Assembly: GCF_004684345.1 (NCBI RefSeq)
Contig: NZ_CP038469.1
Coordinates: 2,046,001 to 2,110,000, forward strand
Direction: 5' to 3'
DNA length: 64,000 nt
From: Citrobacter tructae
Lineage (GTDB): Bacteria > Pseudomonadota > Gammaproteobacteria > Enterobacterales > Enterobacteriaceae
Both the position numbers and the translations under genes were made by a program. Shown piece by piece: positions 10,401 to 17,449 of the stretch. Below the pieces are notes generated by a model. The model did no database searches. It saw only the letters and a list, made by a program, of their open reading frames with translations, and was not told where the DNA came from. Numbering within the stretch: the stretch's first letter is position 1; each line of letters starts with the position of its first letter.

Positions 10401-13400
10401 GTTAATAAAGGTGCGACAGTTAACGTTAGCGGGGCTGATACCAGCCTGCAATCGCTCACCATGAACATTACCGACAGCCTGTTAACGCTGGCAGATACCG
10501 TGACTGCCGCCAGCGCCAAACTGAATCTCACCGGTACAGCGAAAGCGGTGTTAACTCAGGATTCCACAGCAGGTGACGCAACGGTTAACGTCGGGAAAGA
10601 CAGCACGCTGGCGCTGGAAGACAATGCCAGCGGCGGTAATGCCGATGTTACCAACAGCGGATTGATGACCTTTGCTGACCTGGCAATGGCAGAAAACGCC
10701 GTTGTCAAAAACCAGGCTGGCGGGATGGTCGACATCAGCGCGGTGAACAGCGCAACATCCATTGGTTCACTGTCTGGCGCAGGTAACGTTGAGCTGGGTA
10801 ATAAATCCTTGTCTCTGGGTAACCTGAACTTTGATGACACCATCAGCGGTGTCATCAGCGGCAATGATGGCAGCCTGGTGAAAATCGGCACCGGCACGTT
10901 GACGTTGGAAGGCGACAACACCTATACCGGCTCCACGGATGTCGACGAAGGTGTACTGCTGGTGAACGGTAATCAGTCCGCCGCTACCGGCCAGGTCACG
11001 GTGAAATCCGGGGCTACGCTCGGCGGCAACGGCATTATCGGCGGCGCGGTTGATGTTCTTGACGACGGTCATATTACCGCCGGTGCTGCCATCAACAGCG
11101 TGGGCAAACTGACCACCGGTTCTCTGACGCTGAGCGATAACGCACAACTGGACTACCAGTTCGGTCAAGCTTATACCCCAGGCGGTGCCTTCAATGACCT
11201 GATTGATGTGAATGGCGACCTGACGCTCGACGGTAAACTCAATATTGAAACCTCACCGGGCGGTAGCTTTGACGTTGGCGTTTATCGCGTCATCAACTAC
11301 ACCGGCACATTAACCAACAACGTGATGGATATTGCCAACGCGCCGGAAGCCGCCGACAGCCTGTACGTGCAAACCTCGGTTAAAAACCAGGTTAACCTGG
11401 TCAACCATGCCGGACTGACGCTGCGCTTCTGGGACGGCACCGGCGGTGAAAATGGCGAACTGAAAAACAACGGCGTCATCAACGGCGGCGACGGTATCTG
11501 GCAATCCAGCCAGGGGAACGACAACTGGACCACGGATGAATCAACGCCAGAAGGCGCGTTGAACGCACCGTTTACCGATGCCGCGTTCGCCGTCTTCCAG
11601 GGTGAAGCAGGCAACGTAACCGTCGATAACAGCAAAGGCGATGTCATCATCAGCGGCGCGCAGTTCGCCACCGATGGTTATCACGTCGGCGGTGAGGCCA
11701 TCACTACCAATACGGCCAATACGCTGATTCGCGTCGGCGATGGTACCGTAGACGGCATCAACTACACTGCCACTATCGACAGCGTGATCCGCGGCACCGG
11801 TGGTTTGAATAAAGGCGACCTCGGCACACTGATCCTCACCGGTGACAACACCTACAGCGGTGGGACCACGATTACGTCAGGTACGTTACAAGTGGCAGGC
11901 GATACCAACCTCGGGGCAGCAGATACCGGGATCACTTTCAACGGTGGTACGCTGAAATATGGCGACGCATTTGATACCGCGCGTCAGGTCACTCTGGAAT
12001 CAGGCGGCGGGACATTCGACACTAACGGGTATGATGTTTCCCTGCTGACGGAAGTCGAAGGTAATGGTCAATTGACCAAAACCGGTAAAGGCATACTGAC
12101 ACTGACGCTGGATAATACTTACACCGGTGGTACGACGATTAACCAGGGCGTATTACAACTGGGCAACGGCGGCAATATCGGCAGCGTACAGGGTGATATC
12201 GTTGATAACGGTATTCTCAATATCGATCGTGCCGACACGCTGGAATTAACCAGTAATATCAGCGGTGAAGGTCAACTGTATCAAACGGGTAGCGGCACCA
12301 CCGTTCTGCAAGGTTCCAATACCTACAGCGGCGCAACGTTAGTTGCCAACGGTGTCCTCGAGGCCGGTAATAACGATACGCTGAGCTCAGCATCACATCA
12401 CTATGTTGCAACAAACACGACGCTGAATACACAGGGTTATGACCAGACGGTAGCGGGACTCGACAACGGTGGCGACGTGTCGCTCATCGGCCAGCAAATT
12501 GGCACAACCTTAACCGTCAAAGGGGATTACACCGGCGAAAAAGGCACCATCAACATGGCGGCTATCCAGAATGGTAGCGGCGCAGGTATTGCCGACCGAC
12601 TGATTATCGATGGCGGTCAGGCCAGCGGAAGTACCCTGCTGGATGTTGACGGTTCAGGTCTGGGTGCCCCGACGGTCGGCGACGGTATTGAAGTGGTTAC
12701 GGCGCTCAATGGTGCAACGACCACGGCGCAAACCTCACGGGATGCCTTCCATCTTGCCACCGCGCGCATGGCTGCAGGTGCCTTTGAGTACCAGTTGCAG
12801 GCAGGGAACGCGCAAGGCCAGGGTGAAAACTGGTATCTGAGAAGCGAATACCGTCCGGAAACCATGATCTACTCCGGTCTCGCCAGCGTTGTTCGTCAAG
12901 GCGACATCAGCCTGTTGGGCAACATGCACCAGCGTATGGGGGATGAGGTTAAACCGGGTATTGATGAAGACAACCGCGCATGGGCCAGAATGATTGGTTA
13001 CTCCGGCAAAACCAAGCTGGATGATGCAACGGGTACGCAAACCAGTTCACATACCACAGGCATCCAGGTCGGCGTCGATATGTATGCCAATGAAAGCTGG
13101 AAAGCCGGGGTGTATACCAGCGTGCTCGACATCGACAGTAACGTTCAAGGTTCGAAAACGGGGAGCAACGGTAAGGGCGGAAACATTGACGACAACGCAT
13201 TCTACGTCGGCGGTTATGCCACCTGGTTCTCGGGTGACGGCATGTATGTTGATAACGTCCTGCAGTACGGTAACCATAAATCCCGTCTGTCAGCATCCGG
13301 TAATAACGGCTCGTACACGGTGAAAGGCAATACGCTAACCGCCTCGACGGAAATCGGTAAAGCATTCCGTTTAGGAGCCAGCGCCTGGAGTCTTGAACCA

Positions 13401-13811
13401 CAGGCCCAGCTAATCTACCAGTACAGCGATTTCGATAACAGTACGCTGGATGGCGAAACGAAAACGAAGGTGAATCTGGATACCGCGGATTCGTTTACCG
13501 CGCGTCTGGGCGTGCGTCTGGTTGCGGACTATGATACCAACCATGGCAAATTCCAGCCTTACGGCAGGGTCAACGTCTGGCAGGGTCTGGGTTCAAAAGA
13601 CAAAACGCACTTTAGCAATGCGGTCGCCACCACCACGCTGGAATCGTCACAACAGTACTCCAGCACCGAAGTGGCAGCCGGTCTGTCATGGTCTATCGAC
13701 AGAAACCTGCAGGTCTATGGTGAACTGGGTACGCAATTCAGCAACGGCAGCAATAAGTCGCAAGTTGAAGCGCCAGTTAATGCGTCCATTGGCTTTAAGA
13801 AATCGTTTTAA
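4473..13811 (+). CDS. Giant type Va autotransporter adhesin (3112 aa)
   Basis: This is an outer-membrane autotransporter of the AIDA-I type, probably an adhesin or biofilm factor. Residues 1-53 are an extended signal peptide: the ESPR motif MNKVYSIIWN...VSEL, a basic stretch, then a hydrophobic core ending at SPLVAADD. Residues about 55-420 are a non-repetitive N-terminal region of unknown fold. Residues about 420-1430 are short TNxGTI-like beta-helix repeats. Residues about 1440-2640 contain at least six passenger-associated transport repeats (TYTGGTTI...GxLxxG). Residues about 2830-3112 form a 12-strand beta-barrel ending in SIGFKKSF with the terminal Phe needed for BAM recognition. I saw no cysteine anywhere, as usual for secreted passengers. 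A module of about 350 residues (RFWDG, NDNWTT, AVFxGxAGxVTVDN, YTATIxSxIR) occurs twice. ATG 4473 follows GAGG. A strong terminator follows the gene. Confidence 0.93.
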   Translation: MNKVYSIIWNAALGTWVVVSELTKGKKKSSSRKTVAVLTATALISASPLVAADDIGDHDISVDYNNIVIQPGTNDDVHNDGFLYQNTTNGAVLNVTGALPKIEQGQTGIVESATIEQLLQQQKITLTATIGGVTTPITTVEELAKYFYNQPTTTPSQDDKITVIDPALQTPADMQVYNTDELVHYLTETPLDGITLNTYDATLSKIYNNFGIAQASNGSTANLNIGNDQKNARDAENTIKLLAKNSSLLEASGTGSQVNWISDNYIAFGAAPVVPNETFNGSQTMDQFGKVLTIDTYGYDSNGNAVKTGTQEFDITNTEELGDLNDWLLGESDTTVLNAQGKKVSQLQLMLDANRATMSLKDVEDWYAKLISSVLQSDTVTGSVDWKYQVWKDGQSHTNNATIGNTELHAVYAHGAGATGTVTKDSVLAVDGSINGVMKGTDGAVITNQGSLNALRTSTGHSLAIGMLAENATATNTGTINSGLFIDKDGRQALNSYGAIGMQGKGTSTVTNDGTINQAITTGNYGTASAANPWDTDTTVTKPITLAIGMQLSGDSTGVNNKTINVVDGNSDGASFGKGTAYGVEVADNATFTNSADATIYLGRDGSNPAQDVELTGGSNLSAGIHARGTGAVTNAGNITLGTGVRNAAGILVAGATGDVINSGVISVNGKTSGLQNYGMSVHNSGANAGQTIRNDGQIDVNGKNNIGIHVRADSTDAKVTTSQAGQITVDGEGGTNERNYAIWVEGSSGKQAVADISSGITLNGTGDIGVHVRGSATANINNDSSPVFNSTNQIGYFLYGANAVANIGKTEMNDNGQTNTTIFRIAEGAKFAGNSNDPITGTASDLKLTLSGDNSVGVLGTGNNTVVQTGEATFNVGGKGASAIVIEGGASGNISDKTTIHLTGEETTAGIVDGQAHNLNGSTLGNPVETTLISDASITSDANGNKVIAYVAKNLGNIILDAKALIDLDSVNSIGVDVQQGGRLTNNSSSDLHVSNGIGVRASGSDAQIKRLGKIKVDDGTAGVLLTNGADLDITATAGDSIITNGTADGIRLDSGAGSLKARGVSISALGNGAGIQNDANSTNITLNDVTINANDGSGIRTSVALNVKDGANNTLNVTGNGTGFAFEQRDGSAVNGDLNIGTGYTVLVHNAAGNATGSGIRANTDGNVTTSADITVQDSTGDSAVIATNVKSLTNNGKIISNSINGPVIDASGASNKTITNTGTIRAASDTAVAIQSGDGNDTININGIETVGVINTGAGTDIVNWSKGTFAGEMNFAGTSGNNKANIGNVDLSNTRHIITAAGAGNALTFTDTHGTGAKIGSLSSDNLSTGTNIGAGWDSLTLSGSQADMRIVDRLTLASKTIAVDNGATLRTGDHGESSSNAATIGDYNITTNNAASKVIFDTTGDNNQAQIYNGTISGSGKFERAAGGTTVFTANNTYTGSTTIDQSGTLQLGSGGDTGEVSAVSNIIDNGVLTINRANNVLLNGIISGIGALQQIGGGTTRLGGNNTYTGDTTVTSGALLVNGNQSAATGITTVSNAATLGGNGVIGGHVLMNDASTISAGDGGAGTLSINGSLQLGSKTTSAFELGQAYTPGGKQNDLVNVAGDLQLDGTLDVTTSQGGNFGPGVYRIYNYGGTLDNQGLDLGTIPDSQDKSNIFVQTSIDKQVNLVNANGVTLQFWDGATVSQSHGATGIEGDSNIDGGDGKWMAIGSQGDNNWTTATGDGNAPWAQKSFAVFTGNAGTVTVDNAVGEVNFSGAQFDADGYVVKGDALNAYATTENATHAGQTPGTGELLLRVGAGGAGQNYTATIESIIREASTSDKLTLVKTDLGRLILSGDNEYRGGTRIDGGTLQISSDKNLGQSGTGLEINNASTLQLGADLSTDRTITLGANADAEVFDLNSHHFTPTGDITGDGKLKVTSSSSDAGSTLTLDRANSYKGETEIAGTGNANNVTVNVSKTGAFGSNASSTVTVNKGATVNVSGADTSLQSLTMNITDSLLTLADTVTAASAKLNLTGTAKAVLTQDSTAGDATVNVGKDSTLALEDNASGGNADVTNSGLMTFADLAMAENAVVKNQAGGMVDISAVNSATSIGSLSGAGNVELGNKSLSLGNLNFDDTISGVISGNDGSLVKIGTGTLTLEGDNTYTGSTDVDEGVLLVNGNQSAATGQVTVKSGATLGGNGIIGGAVDVLDDGHITAGAAINSVGKLTTGSLTLSDNAQLDYQFGQAYTPGGAFNDLIDVNGDLTLDGKLNIETSPGGSFDVGVYRVINYTGTLTNNVMDIANAPEAADSLYVQTSVKNQVNLVNHAGLTLRFWDGTGGENGELKNNGVINGGDGIWQSSQGNDNWTTDESTPEGALNAPFTDAAFAVFQGEAGNVTVDNSKGDVIISGAQFATDGYHVGGEAITTNTANTLIRVGDGTVDGINYTATIDSVIRGTGGLNKGDLGTLILTGDNTYSGGTTITSGTLQVAGDTNLGAADTGITFNGGTLKYGDAFDTARQVTLESGGGTFDTNGYDVSLLTEVEGNGQLTKTGKGILTLTLDNTYTGGTTINQGVLQLGNGGNIGSVQGDIVDNGILNIDRADTLELTSNISGEGQLYQTGSGTTVLQGSNTYSGATLVANGVLEAGNNDTLSSASHHYVATNTTLNTQGYDQTVAGLDNGGDVSLIGQQIGTTLTVKGDYTGEKGTINMAAIQNGSGAGIADRLIIDGGQASGSTLLDVDGSGLGAPTVGDGIEVVTALNGATTTAQTSRDAFHLATARMAAGAFEYQLQAGNAQGQGENWYLRSEYRPETMIYSGLASVVRQGDISLLGNMHQRMGDEVKPGIDEDNRAWARMIGYSGKTKLDDATGTQTSSHTTGIQVGVDMYANESWKAGVYTSVLDIDSNVQGSKTGSNGKGGNIDDNAFYVGGYATWFSGDGMYVDNVLQYGNHKSRLSASGNNGSYTVKGNTLTASTEIGKAFRLGASAWSLEPQAQLIYQYSDFDNSTLDGETKTKVNLDTADSFTARLGVRLVADYDTNHGKFQPYGRVNVWQGLGSKDKTHFSNAVATTTLESSQQYSSTEVAAGLSWSIDRNLQVYGELGTQFSNGSNKSQVEAPVNASIGFKKSF
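9001..10150 (+). repeat. Autotransporter passenger module, copy A
   Basis: This is the first copy of a duplicated passenger block within the autotransporter. It starts at a transport repeat (NTYTG), continues through LLVNGNQSAATG, GQAYTPGG, QVNLVN, FWDG, NNWTT, VTVDN and NYTATIESIIR, and ends after a second transport repeat. Its counterpart is at 10913-12000. Confidence 0.75.
10913..12000 (+). repeat. Autotransporter passenger module, copy B
   Basis: This is the second copy of the block at 9001-10150, diverged but collinear: NTYTGSTD, LLVNGNQSAATG, GQAYTPGG, QVNLVN, FWDG, DNWTT, VTVDN, NYTATIDSVIR, GDNTYSGGTTI. The 10150-10905 stretch between the copies is not duplicated. A shorter block at 8792-9000 has a related partner at about 12115-12375, so the outer edges of the repeat array also match. 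Confidence 0.75.
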
Positions 13812-13830
13812 TCTGACGTGAACGGAACCA

Positions 13831-13859
13831 GCCCCCTGCTTAGCAGGGGGCTTTTTTTT
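13831..13859 (+). terminator. Rho-independent terminator of the autotransporter gene
   Basis: A perfect 9-bp GC-rich stem (GCCCCCTGC / GCAGGGGGC) with a TTA loop is followed by eight T residues, 19 bp after the autotransporter stop codon. The run of T is only on the plus side, so it does not terminate the convergent EAL operon. Confidence 0.95.
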
Positions 13860-13920
13860 GCGTATGAGTTTGTAGCCCGGAGTCATCCGGCAAAACAATT
13901 GTCGCGTAGGGATATCTTGA

Positions 13921-14688
13921 TTAACGGTTGTAGTGCGTTAACAATGCGGGAATGTCTTCGGCCATCACCGGAGGAGAGATTAAAAAACCCTGAATTTTAT
14001 CGCAGCCAATCAGCTTCAAACGTTCTAACTGGGTCTGGGTTTCCACCCCTTCAGCCAGCACTTCAATGCCAAAATTGTGCGCTAATGAAATAATGCCCTC
14101 AACGATCTTCGCCGAGCGAGTATCGGGTTCAATGCCCGCAACAAATTCTTTATCAATTTTTAAGGTATCGAATGGATACCTTAACAGGTAATTAAGATTA
14201 GCATGCCCGGTACCAAAATCATCAAGCGCTAACTTCACCCCTATCGCCTTCAGTTCTGTCATATTTTTAGCGGCTATCTGGCTGTCGCACAGTGGCGACG
14301 TTTCTGTCACCTCTATTTGGCATCGATGGGCTGGAAGTCCGCTGGTGGCGAGATTTTGTCTGACACGTTGTGGGAGCTGTGGATCGCAGAATTCGAGTGC
14401 GGAAATATTGATGGAGAGTGAAAGGGGGTCCGGCCAGGTTGCGGCAAATCCCCACGGAGGATTGCTCACCATCTCTTCTATTGAAAATATATTGCCGCTA
14501 TTTTCCAGTAACGTAATGAAAATATCAGGAGAGATCATGCCCATCTGTGGGCTATTCCAGCGCATCAATGCTTCAAACCCACTAATGGTGTGGGTATGTA
14601 AATTAAAGATGGGTTGATAAACCATATAAAGTTGACTGGTATTCAATGCTTTTTCAAGCGCAGTTAGTACATCACTGGAATCTAACAC
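13921..14688 (-). CDS. EAL-domain c-di-GMP phosphodiesterase
   Basis: This 255-residue, stand-alone cytoplasmic EAL domain hydrolyses cyclic di-GMP to pGpG. The catalytic signature is complete: EAL (residues 39-41), NIS, EVTET, LDDFGTG, KIDKEF, AEGVET and QGF. The helix between EAL and NIS is a few residues shorter than usual and reads NPPWGFAATW in place of the common AC-Q-W pattern, which may affect dimerisation. The start is a GTG ending at 14688 with GGGAGAGG just upstream. It is the last gene of a minus-strand operon PilZ - LuxR - EAL and converges on the autotransporter. The natural inference is local lowering of c-di-GMP to tune the adhesin. No membrane segment or sensor domain is present, so regulation is probably at the level of expression. 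Confidence 0.87.
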   Translation of the reverse strand: MLDSSDVLTALEKALNTSQLYMVYQPIFNLHTHTISGFEALMRWNSPQMGMISPDIFITLLENSGNIFSIEEMVSNPPWGFAATWPDPLSLSINISALEFCDPQLPQRVRQNLATSGLPAHRCQIEVTETSPLCDSQIAAKNMTELKAIGVKLALDDFGTGHANLNYLLRYPFDTLKIDKEFVAGIEPDTRSAKIVEGIISLAHNFGIEVLAEGVETQTQLERLKLIGCDKIQGFLISPPVMAEDIPALLTHYNR

Positions 14689-14782
14689 TCCGCCTCTCCC
14701 ATCACCTCAACAAAAACCAGTCTATATCACTCCAAAGTTGTATCTACTTTTACGTGTTCTACATCAGAAAAACATGTTCAGA

Positions 14783-15379
14783 TCAGGGCAAAAAAGACAA
14801 ACTATGGGTAAATCTAATAATTAATTTATTCAAATCAGAGGTATTAGCCAGTCCCAGTTTTGTGACCACCCGCATTTTATGCGCTTGAATCGTTTTATAA
14901 TTTAGGCCCACTAATTCAGAAATTTCTTTAGCTGTATAACCGCTTACCAATAGGCTCAGGATCTGCTGTTCTCTTTCCGTTAACCTTTTCTGCGAACGGT
15001 ACAGCCGGGGATTCCATTTCCCGACTGCCAACGTTGCTAATTGCCCAAAATCACGCAGTGATGATTTTTCCGTCAGGACAATGGTTTTTTCAACATATAA
15101 TAACTCAACACATAATTTCGCTACCAAACTGTCAGCAACAATGACGATAACGTTATTATAAAATTTAAATCGGTTTTTATTCAAAAACTGCACTATTGCA
15201 GAACACGGCTGTTCGTTGTTAATGATATTAAAAACCATTGTTTGATGTTGGCACAAGGATGATTGATTCAACATGTCATCAAACGGGAATGTTTTGATCG
15301 GCACATGTTTGCTTGTCAGATAGGCGAACATACCATTACCTACAAAATTATCAGTACCGCACATCAACATCCTGTTCAC
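14783..15379 (-). CDS. LuxR-type regulator in PilZ-LuxR-EAL operon
   Basis: The 198-residue protein has a typical LuxR helix-turn-helix at about residues 133-185 (LTEREQQILSLLVSGYTAKE, then YKTIQAHKMRVVTKLGL). The N-terminal half is receiver-like in length but shows no conserved Asp pocket or phosphoacceptor, so it is probably not a true response regulator. The start is a GTG ending at 15379 with AAGGA 6 bases before it; that ribosome site overlaps the end of the PilZ gene, indicating translational coupling. It is AT-rich. It is a second regulator of the autotransporter locus, not an obvious duplicate of the one at 3698. The target promoters are unknown. Confidence 0.78.
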   Translation of the reverse strand: MNRMLMCGTDNFVGNGMFAYLTSKHVPIKTFPFDDMLNQSSLCQHQTMVFNIINNEQPCSAIVQFLNKNRFKFYNNVIVIVADSLVAKLCVELLYVEKTIVLTEKSSLRDFGQLATLAVGKWNPRLYRSQKRLTEREQQILSLLVSGYTAKEISELVGLNYKTIQAHKMRVVTKLGLANTSDLNKLIIRFTHSLSFLP

Positions 15380-15385
15380 CGTTCC

Positions 15386-16075
15386 TTATAAACTTCTAAT
15401 CTTATTGCTCATTAAAAATTTGATGATTATTTTCTCTACTTCTGCCTCTTCACGACGGTTCTTAAAATCAAACCCACATGATATCTGGTAGCAGGAGTAC
15501 AGCTGATTATCTTCATCAAACTCATTAATCATGACGACATCAATCACTTTTAAATCAAGAACTAAACTACCGAACACATCAAAATCCAGCGAGGCACCTT
15601 TTATAATCGCATCTTTATAAAGGAATCGCGCATTCACATCCTTCACAATTAACGCACAGCCACCCTGAGAAATATTCTTGATCTTAAGGGAGTAGTTTTC
15701 GCCGTTTTTGTAACGACCCGTGCAGAAAAAATCGTAGCCTTTCAAGAAGGAGAAGCGCTGATTTTGCCGCTGTTGAGCAAAGAAAATCATATCCGGGATA
15801 TGGTAGGACAACCCTGCCTCCGCGTCTGATGATGGCTCGTATCTGGCGCTAAACTTAACAATCCCGCTATCGCTGTGCAGGATAAAGTATTGGACCTTTT
15901 CAGGAACGATGTCTTTGTGCGGGGGGAGCACAAAGCGTTCGAAATCGATCTTTTCTAACTGCGTGATAACGCTACTGTCACCACATAAGACTTCCAGTTT
16001 CGTCTTCTTGTGCAGCTCTTCACGCAGGATCGCGATGATTTCAAACTTGTTGTCCTTTGCTAATCCAAAGCTCAT
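15386..16075 (-). CDS. YcgR-like PilZ-domain c-di-GMP receptor
   Basis: The protein has about 229 residues in two parts: an N-terminal YcgR-like beta domain (residues 1-100) and a PilZ domain from about residue 101. The c-di-GMP binding motif is present as R103-x3-R107 and N134-x-S136-x2-G139. Such proteins change partner when they bind c-di-GMP; YcgR itself brakes the flagellar motor. The longer frame beginning at GTG 16150 has its only purine-rich stretch too close to the start. ATG 16075 has AAGGAT at a good distance and makes the N-terminus line up with YcgR, so I chose it. First gene of the operon with the LuxR-type and EAL genes: one receptor, one regulator and one hydrolase for the same second messenger. 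The partner is unknown, and no flagellar genes are nearby. Confidence 0.8.
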   Translation of the reverse strand: MSFGLAKDNKFEIIAILREELHKKTKLEVLCGDSSVITQLEKIDFERFVLPPHKDIVPEKVQYFILHSDSGIVKFSARYEPSSDAEAGLSYHIPDMIFFAQQRQNQRFSFLKGYDFFCTGRYKNGENYSLKIKNISQGGCALIVKDVNARFLYKDAIIKGASLDFDVFGSLVLDLKVIDVVMINEFDEDNQLYSCYQISCGFDFKNRREEAEVEKIIIKFLMSNKIRSL

Positions 16076-16376
16076 TCTAAAATCCTTATTTCCATATTTA
16101 AGATATGTCCCGGTCTTGTTGGTAGACAAAAACGCGAGATCAGCATCCACCCCTGGTGCTTAATTACCATAGTGGATTCCATGTCATACAGTTGATGCAA
16201 ATTTAAGTTTTTAACTATCTTTAATGTTTTATTGATATGTAAAAACGTTCGATGTGAATTAATTCTAGCTGAAGTAATGCCTAAAACCATACGAAGTTGC
16301 GCATCAAGCATAACAAAAAGGAATAAAAAGACAAATAAAGAGGGATTTTGGAGATAACAAGTATTTAGCTTAAGGC
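16076..16376. other. Intergenic region before the PilZ operon
   Basis: This roughly 300-bp AT-rich stretch lies between the PilZ gene start and the rclC terminator. Since the PilZ gene is read leftwards, it should hold that operon's promoter. No confident -35/-10 pair, operator or small gene was picked out. Confidence 0.45.
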
Positions 16377-16401
16377 AAAAAAAAAGCCAGCATCTGCTGG
16401 C
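16377..16401 (-). terminator. Rho-independent terminator after rclC
   Basis: Read on the minus strand, a 7-bp stem GCCAGCA / TGCTGGC with a 2-nt loop is followed by nine T residues. It lies about 65 bp beyond the rclC stop. Confidence 0.9.
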
Positions 16402-16465
16402 CTCGGTAATTACCGTATTAAACTATAGTGGCATACTGTCTTACAGAGGGTACAACGTGAGAAAA

Positions 16466-17026
16466 TTAGTACTGCTGCTTAAGGATTGTCCGAGCTGAAT
16501 CAGCAATAATCATTACCGCTCCCGCCAGCATTAGCGTATCTTTTAGTACCAGCCGCCCAGCCCCCGATAAATACGGAAATCCATGGTGGAGATCGCCCAG
16601 CGGCATAACCCATGCTTCGGGAGTAGTAATTAAAAAAGACAGGGTGACAATCGGTGTTGCAAATGCCAACAGGCCGCCCATTAATCCTAACCAGCGGTTA
16701 ACAGGATTCGCTAACACCAGCAGTGCGATAATAATCTCAACGACGCCAAGTCCATTCGAGAAACTATAAGTATTATTGGCAGTTTGCCATTCTCGCTCCT
16801 GCGGTTTAAATTCACCTTCGTGCGTCAAATGCTGTTTGTATTCTTCGGGATGCTCATAAAAGAATGACATTACCGGACTGTTAGCGACAAATGGCGTAAT
16901 ACTATCAGCCTCGTAAGGTACAAATTTTAATAAACCAATCCAGATAAAAACAATCGCGATACTCAGACGAATCAATGTTAATCCAATGCGATCCCCCTGC
17001 CCCAGCAGGCGAAGATATTTTTCCAT
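16466..17026 (-). CDS. rclC: Inner-membrane protein RclC
   Basis: The 186-residue integral membrane protein of the DUF417 family (E. coli YkgB/RclC) is needed for survival of hypochlorous acid stress; its biochemical activity is not established. MEKYLRLLGQGDRIGLTLIRLSIAIVFIWIGLLKFVPYEADSITPFVANSP is close to E. coli RclC, written here only to fix the start: ATG ending at 17026 with GAGGAG upstream. The upstream in-frame codons have no family support. About four hydrophobic segments are visible. It lies 11 bp after rclB, so the two are cotranscribed. The C-terminus is about ten residues shorter than in E. coli. Confidence 0.93.
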   Translation of the reverse strand: MEKYLRLLGQGDRIGLTLIRLSIAIVFIWIGLLKFVPYEADSITPFVANSPVMSFFYEHPEEYKQHLTHEGEFKPQEREWQTANNTYSFSNGLGVVEIIIALLVLANPVNRWLGLMGGLLAFATPIVTLSFLITTPEAWVMPLGDLHHGFPYLSGAGRLVLKDTLMLAGAVMIIADSARTILKQQY

Positions 17027-17037
17027 TGCAACACTCC

Positions 17038-17280
17038 TCACTTGTACAAAATCGCCGTAGCGTAAGTGCTTCCATCCATTCTCATTGAGGTAATTTTCCA
17101 CGATGAAGCCTGTTTTTCCTGCGCCAGTTTCGCAATCGCATCTTCAACCCCAGAAGGTGCAGCTGCGATCGCCGATATGCTAACGCGGGCAACCTCGATG
17201 GGTTGCTGTGCCAAAGCAGAAAATGTCACGGGTGCAGTCAGTAGAGAAGTCATCAATAACGCTGTTTTAAAAATATTCAT
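17038..17280 (-). CDS. rclB: Periplasmic protein RclB
   Basis: The small exported protein of 80 residues (YkgI/RclB, YdgH/BhsA-like DUF1471 fold) belongs to the reactive-chlorine resistance operon. A signal peptide runs to about residue 25 (LLMTSLLTAPVTFSALAQ), and the mature part ends in SSWKITSMRMDGSTYATAILYK, close to E. coli RclB. ATG 17280 is preferred over the ATG four codons upstream because it gives the family N-terminus and has GGAA before it. A strong hairpin terminator separates it from rclA, so rclBC may be expressed below rclA or from a separate promoter in the 169-bp gap. Confidence 0.9.
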   Translation of the reverse strand: MNIFKTALLMTSLLTAPVTFSALAQQPIEVARVSISAIAAAPSGVEDAIAKLAQEKQASSWKITSMRMDGSTYATAILYK

Positions 17281-17409
17281 ATCTATTTCCATTAACGAGT
17301 GATTTCAGTCGCAACAGAATAATGCAACCAACGTTATTTCATGCCATCAATAACGCCAGAATAACTGTCGATACGTATTATTTAGGCACTGTGTTGCACA
17401 TATAAAAAA

Positions 17410-17427
17410 GCCCCACACGTGTGGGGC
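17410..17427 (-). terminator. Terminator between rclA and rclB
   Basis: A perfect 9-bp inverted repeat GCCCCACAC / GTGTGGGGC with no spare loop bases is followed on the minus strand by six T residues. It lies just past the rclA stop and before rclB, and should cut or attenuate transcription into rclBC. In cells the loop must open by at least one or two base pairs. Confidence 0.82.
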
Positions 17428-17449
17428 AAAAATGCAGACACAACTATTA

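Noticed and set aside
16072..16311. 79-codon open frame upstream of the PilZ gene
   Set aside because: It overlaps the PilZ gene start in another frame, lacks a ribosome site and resembles no protein.
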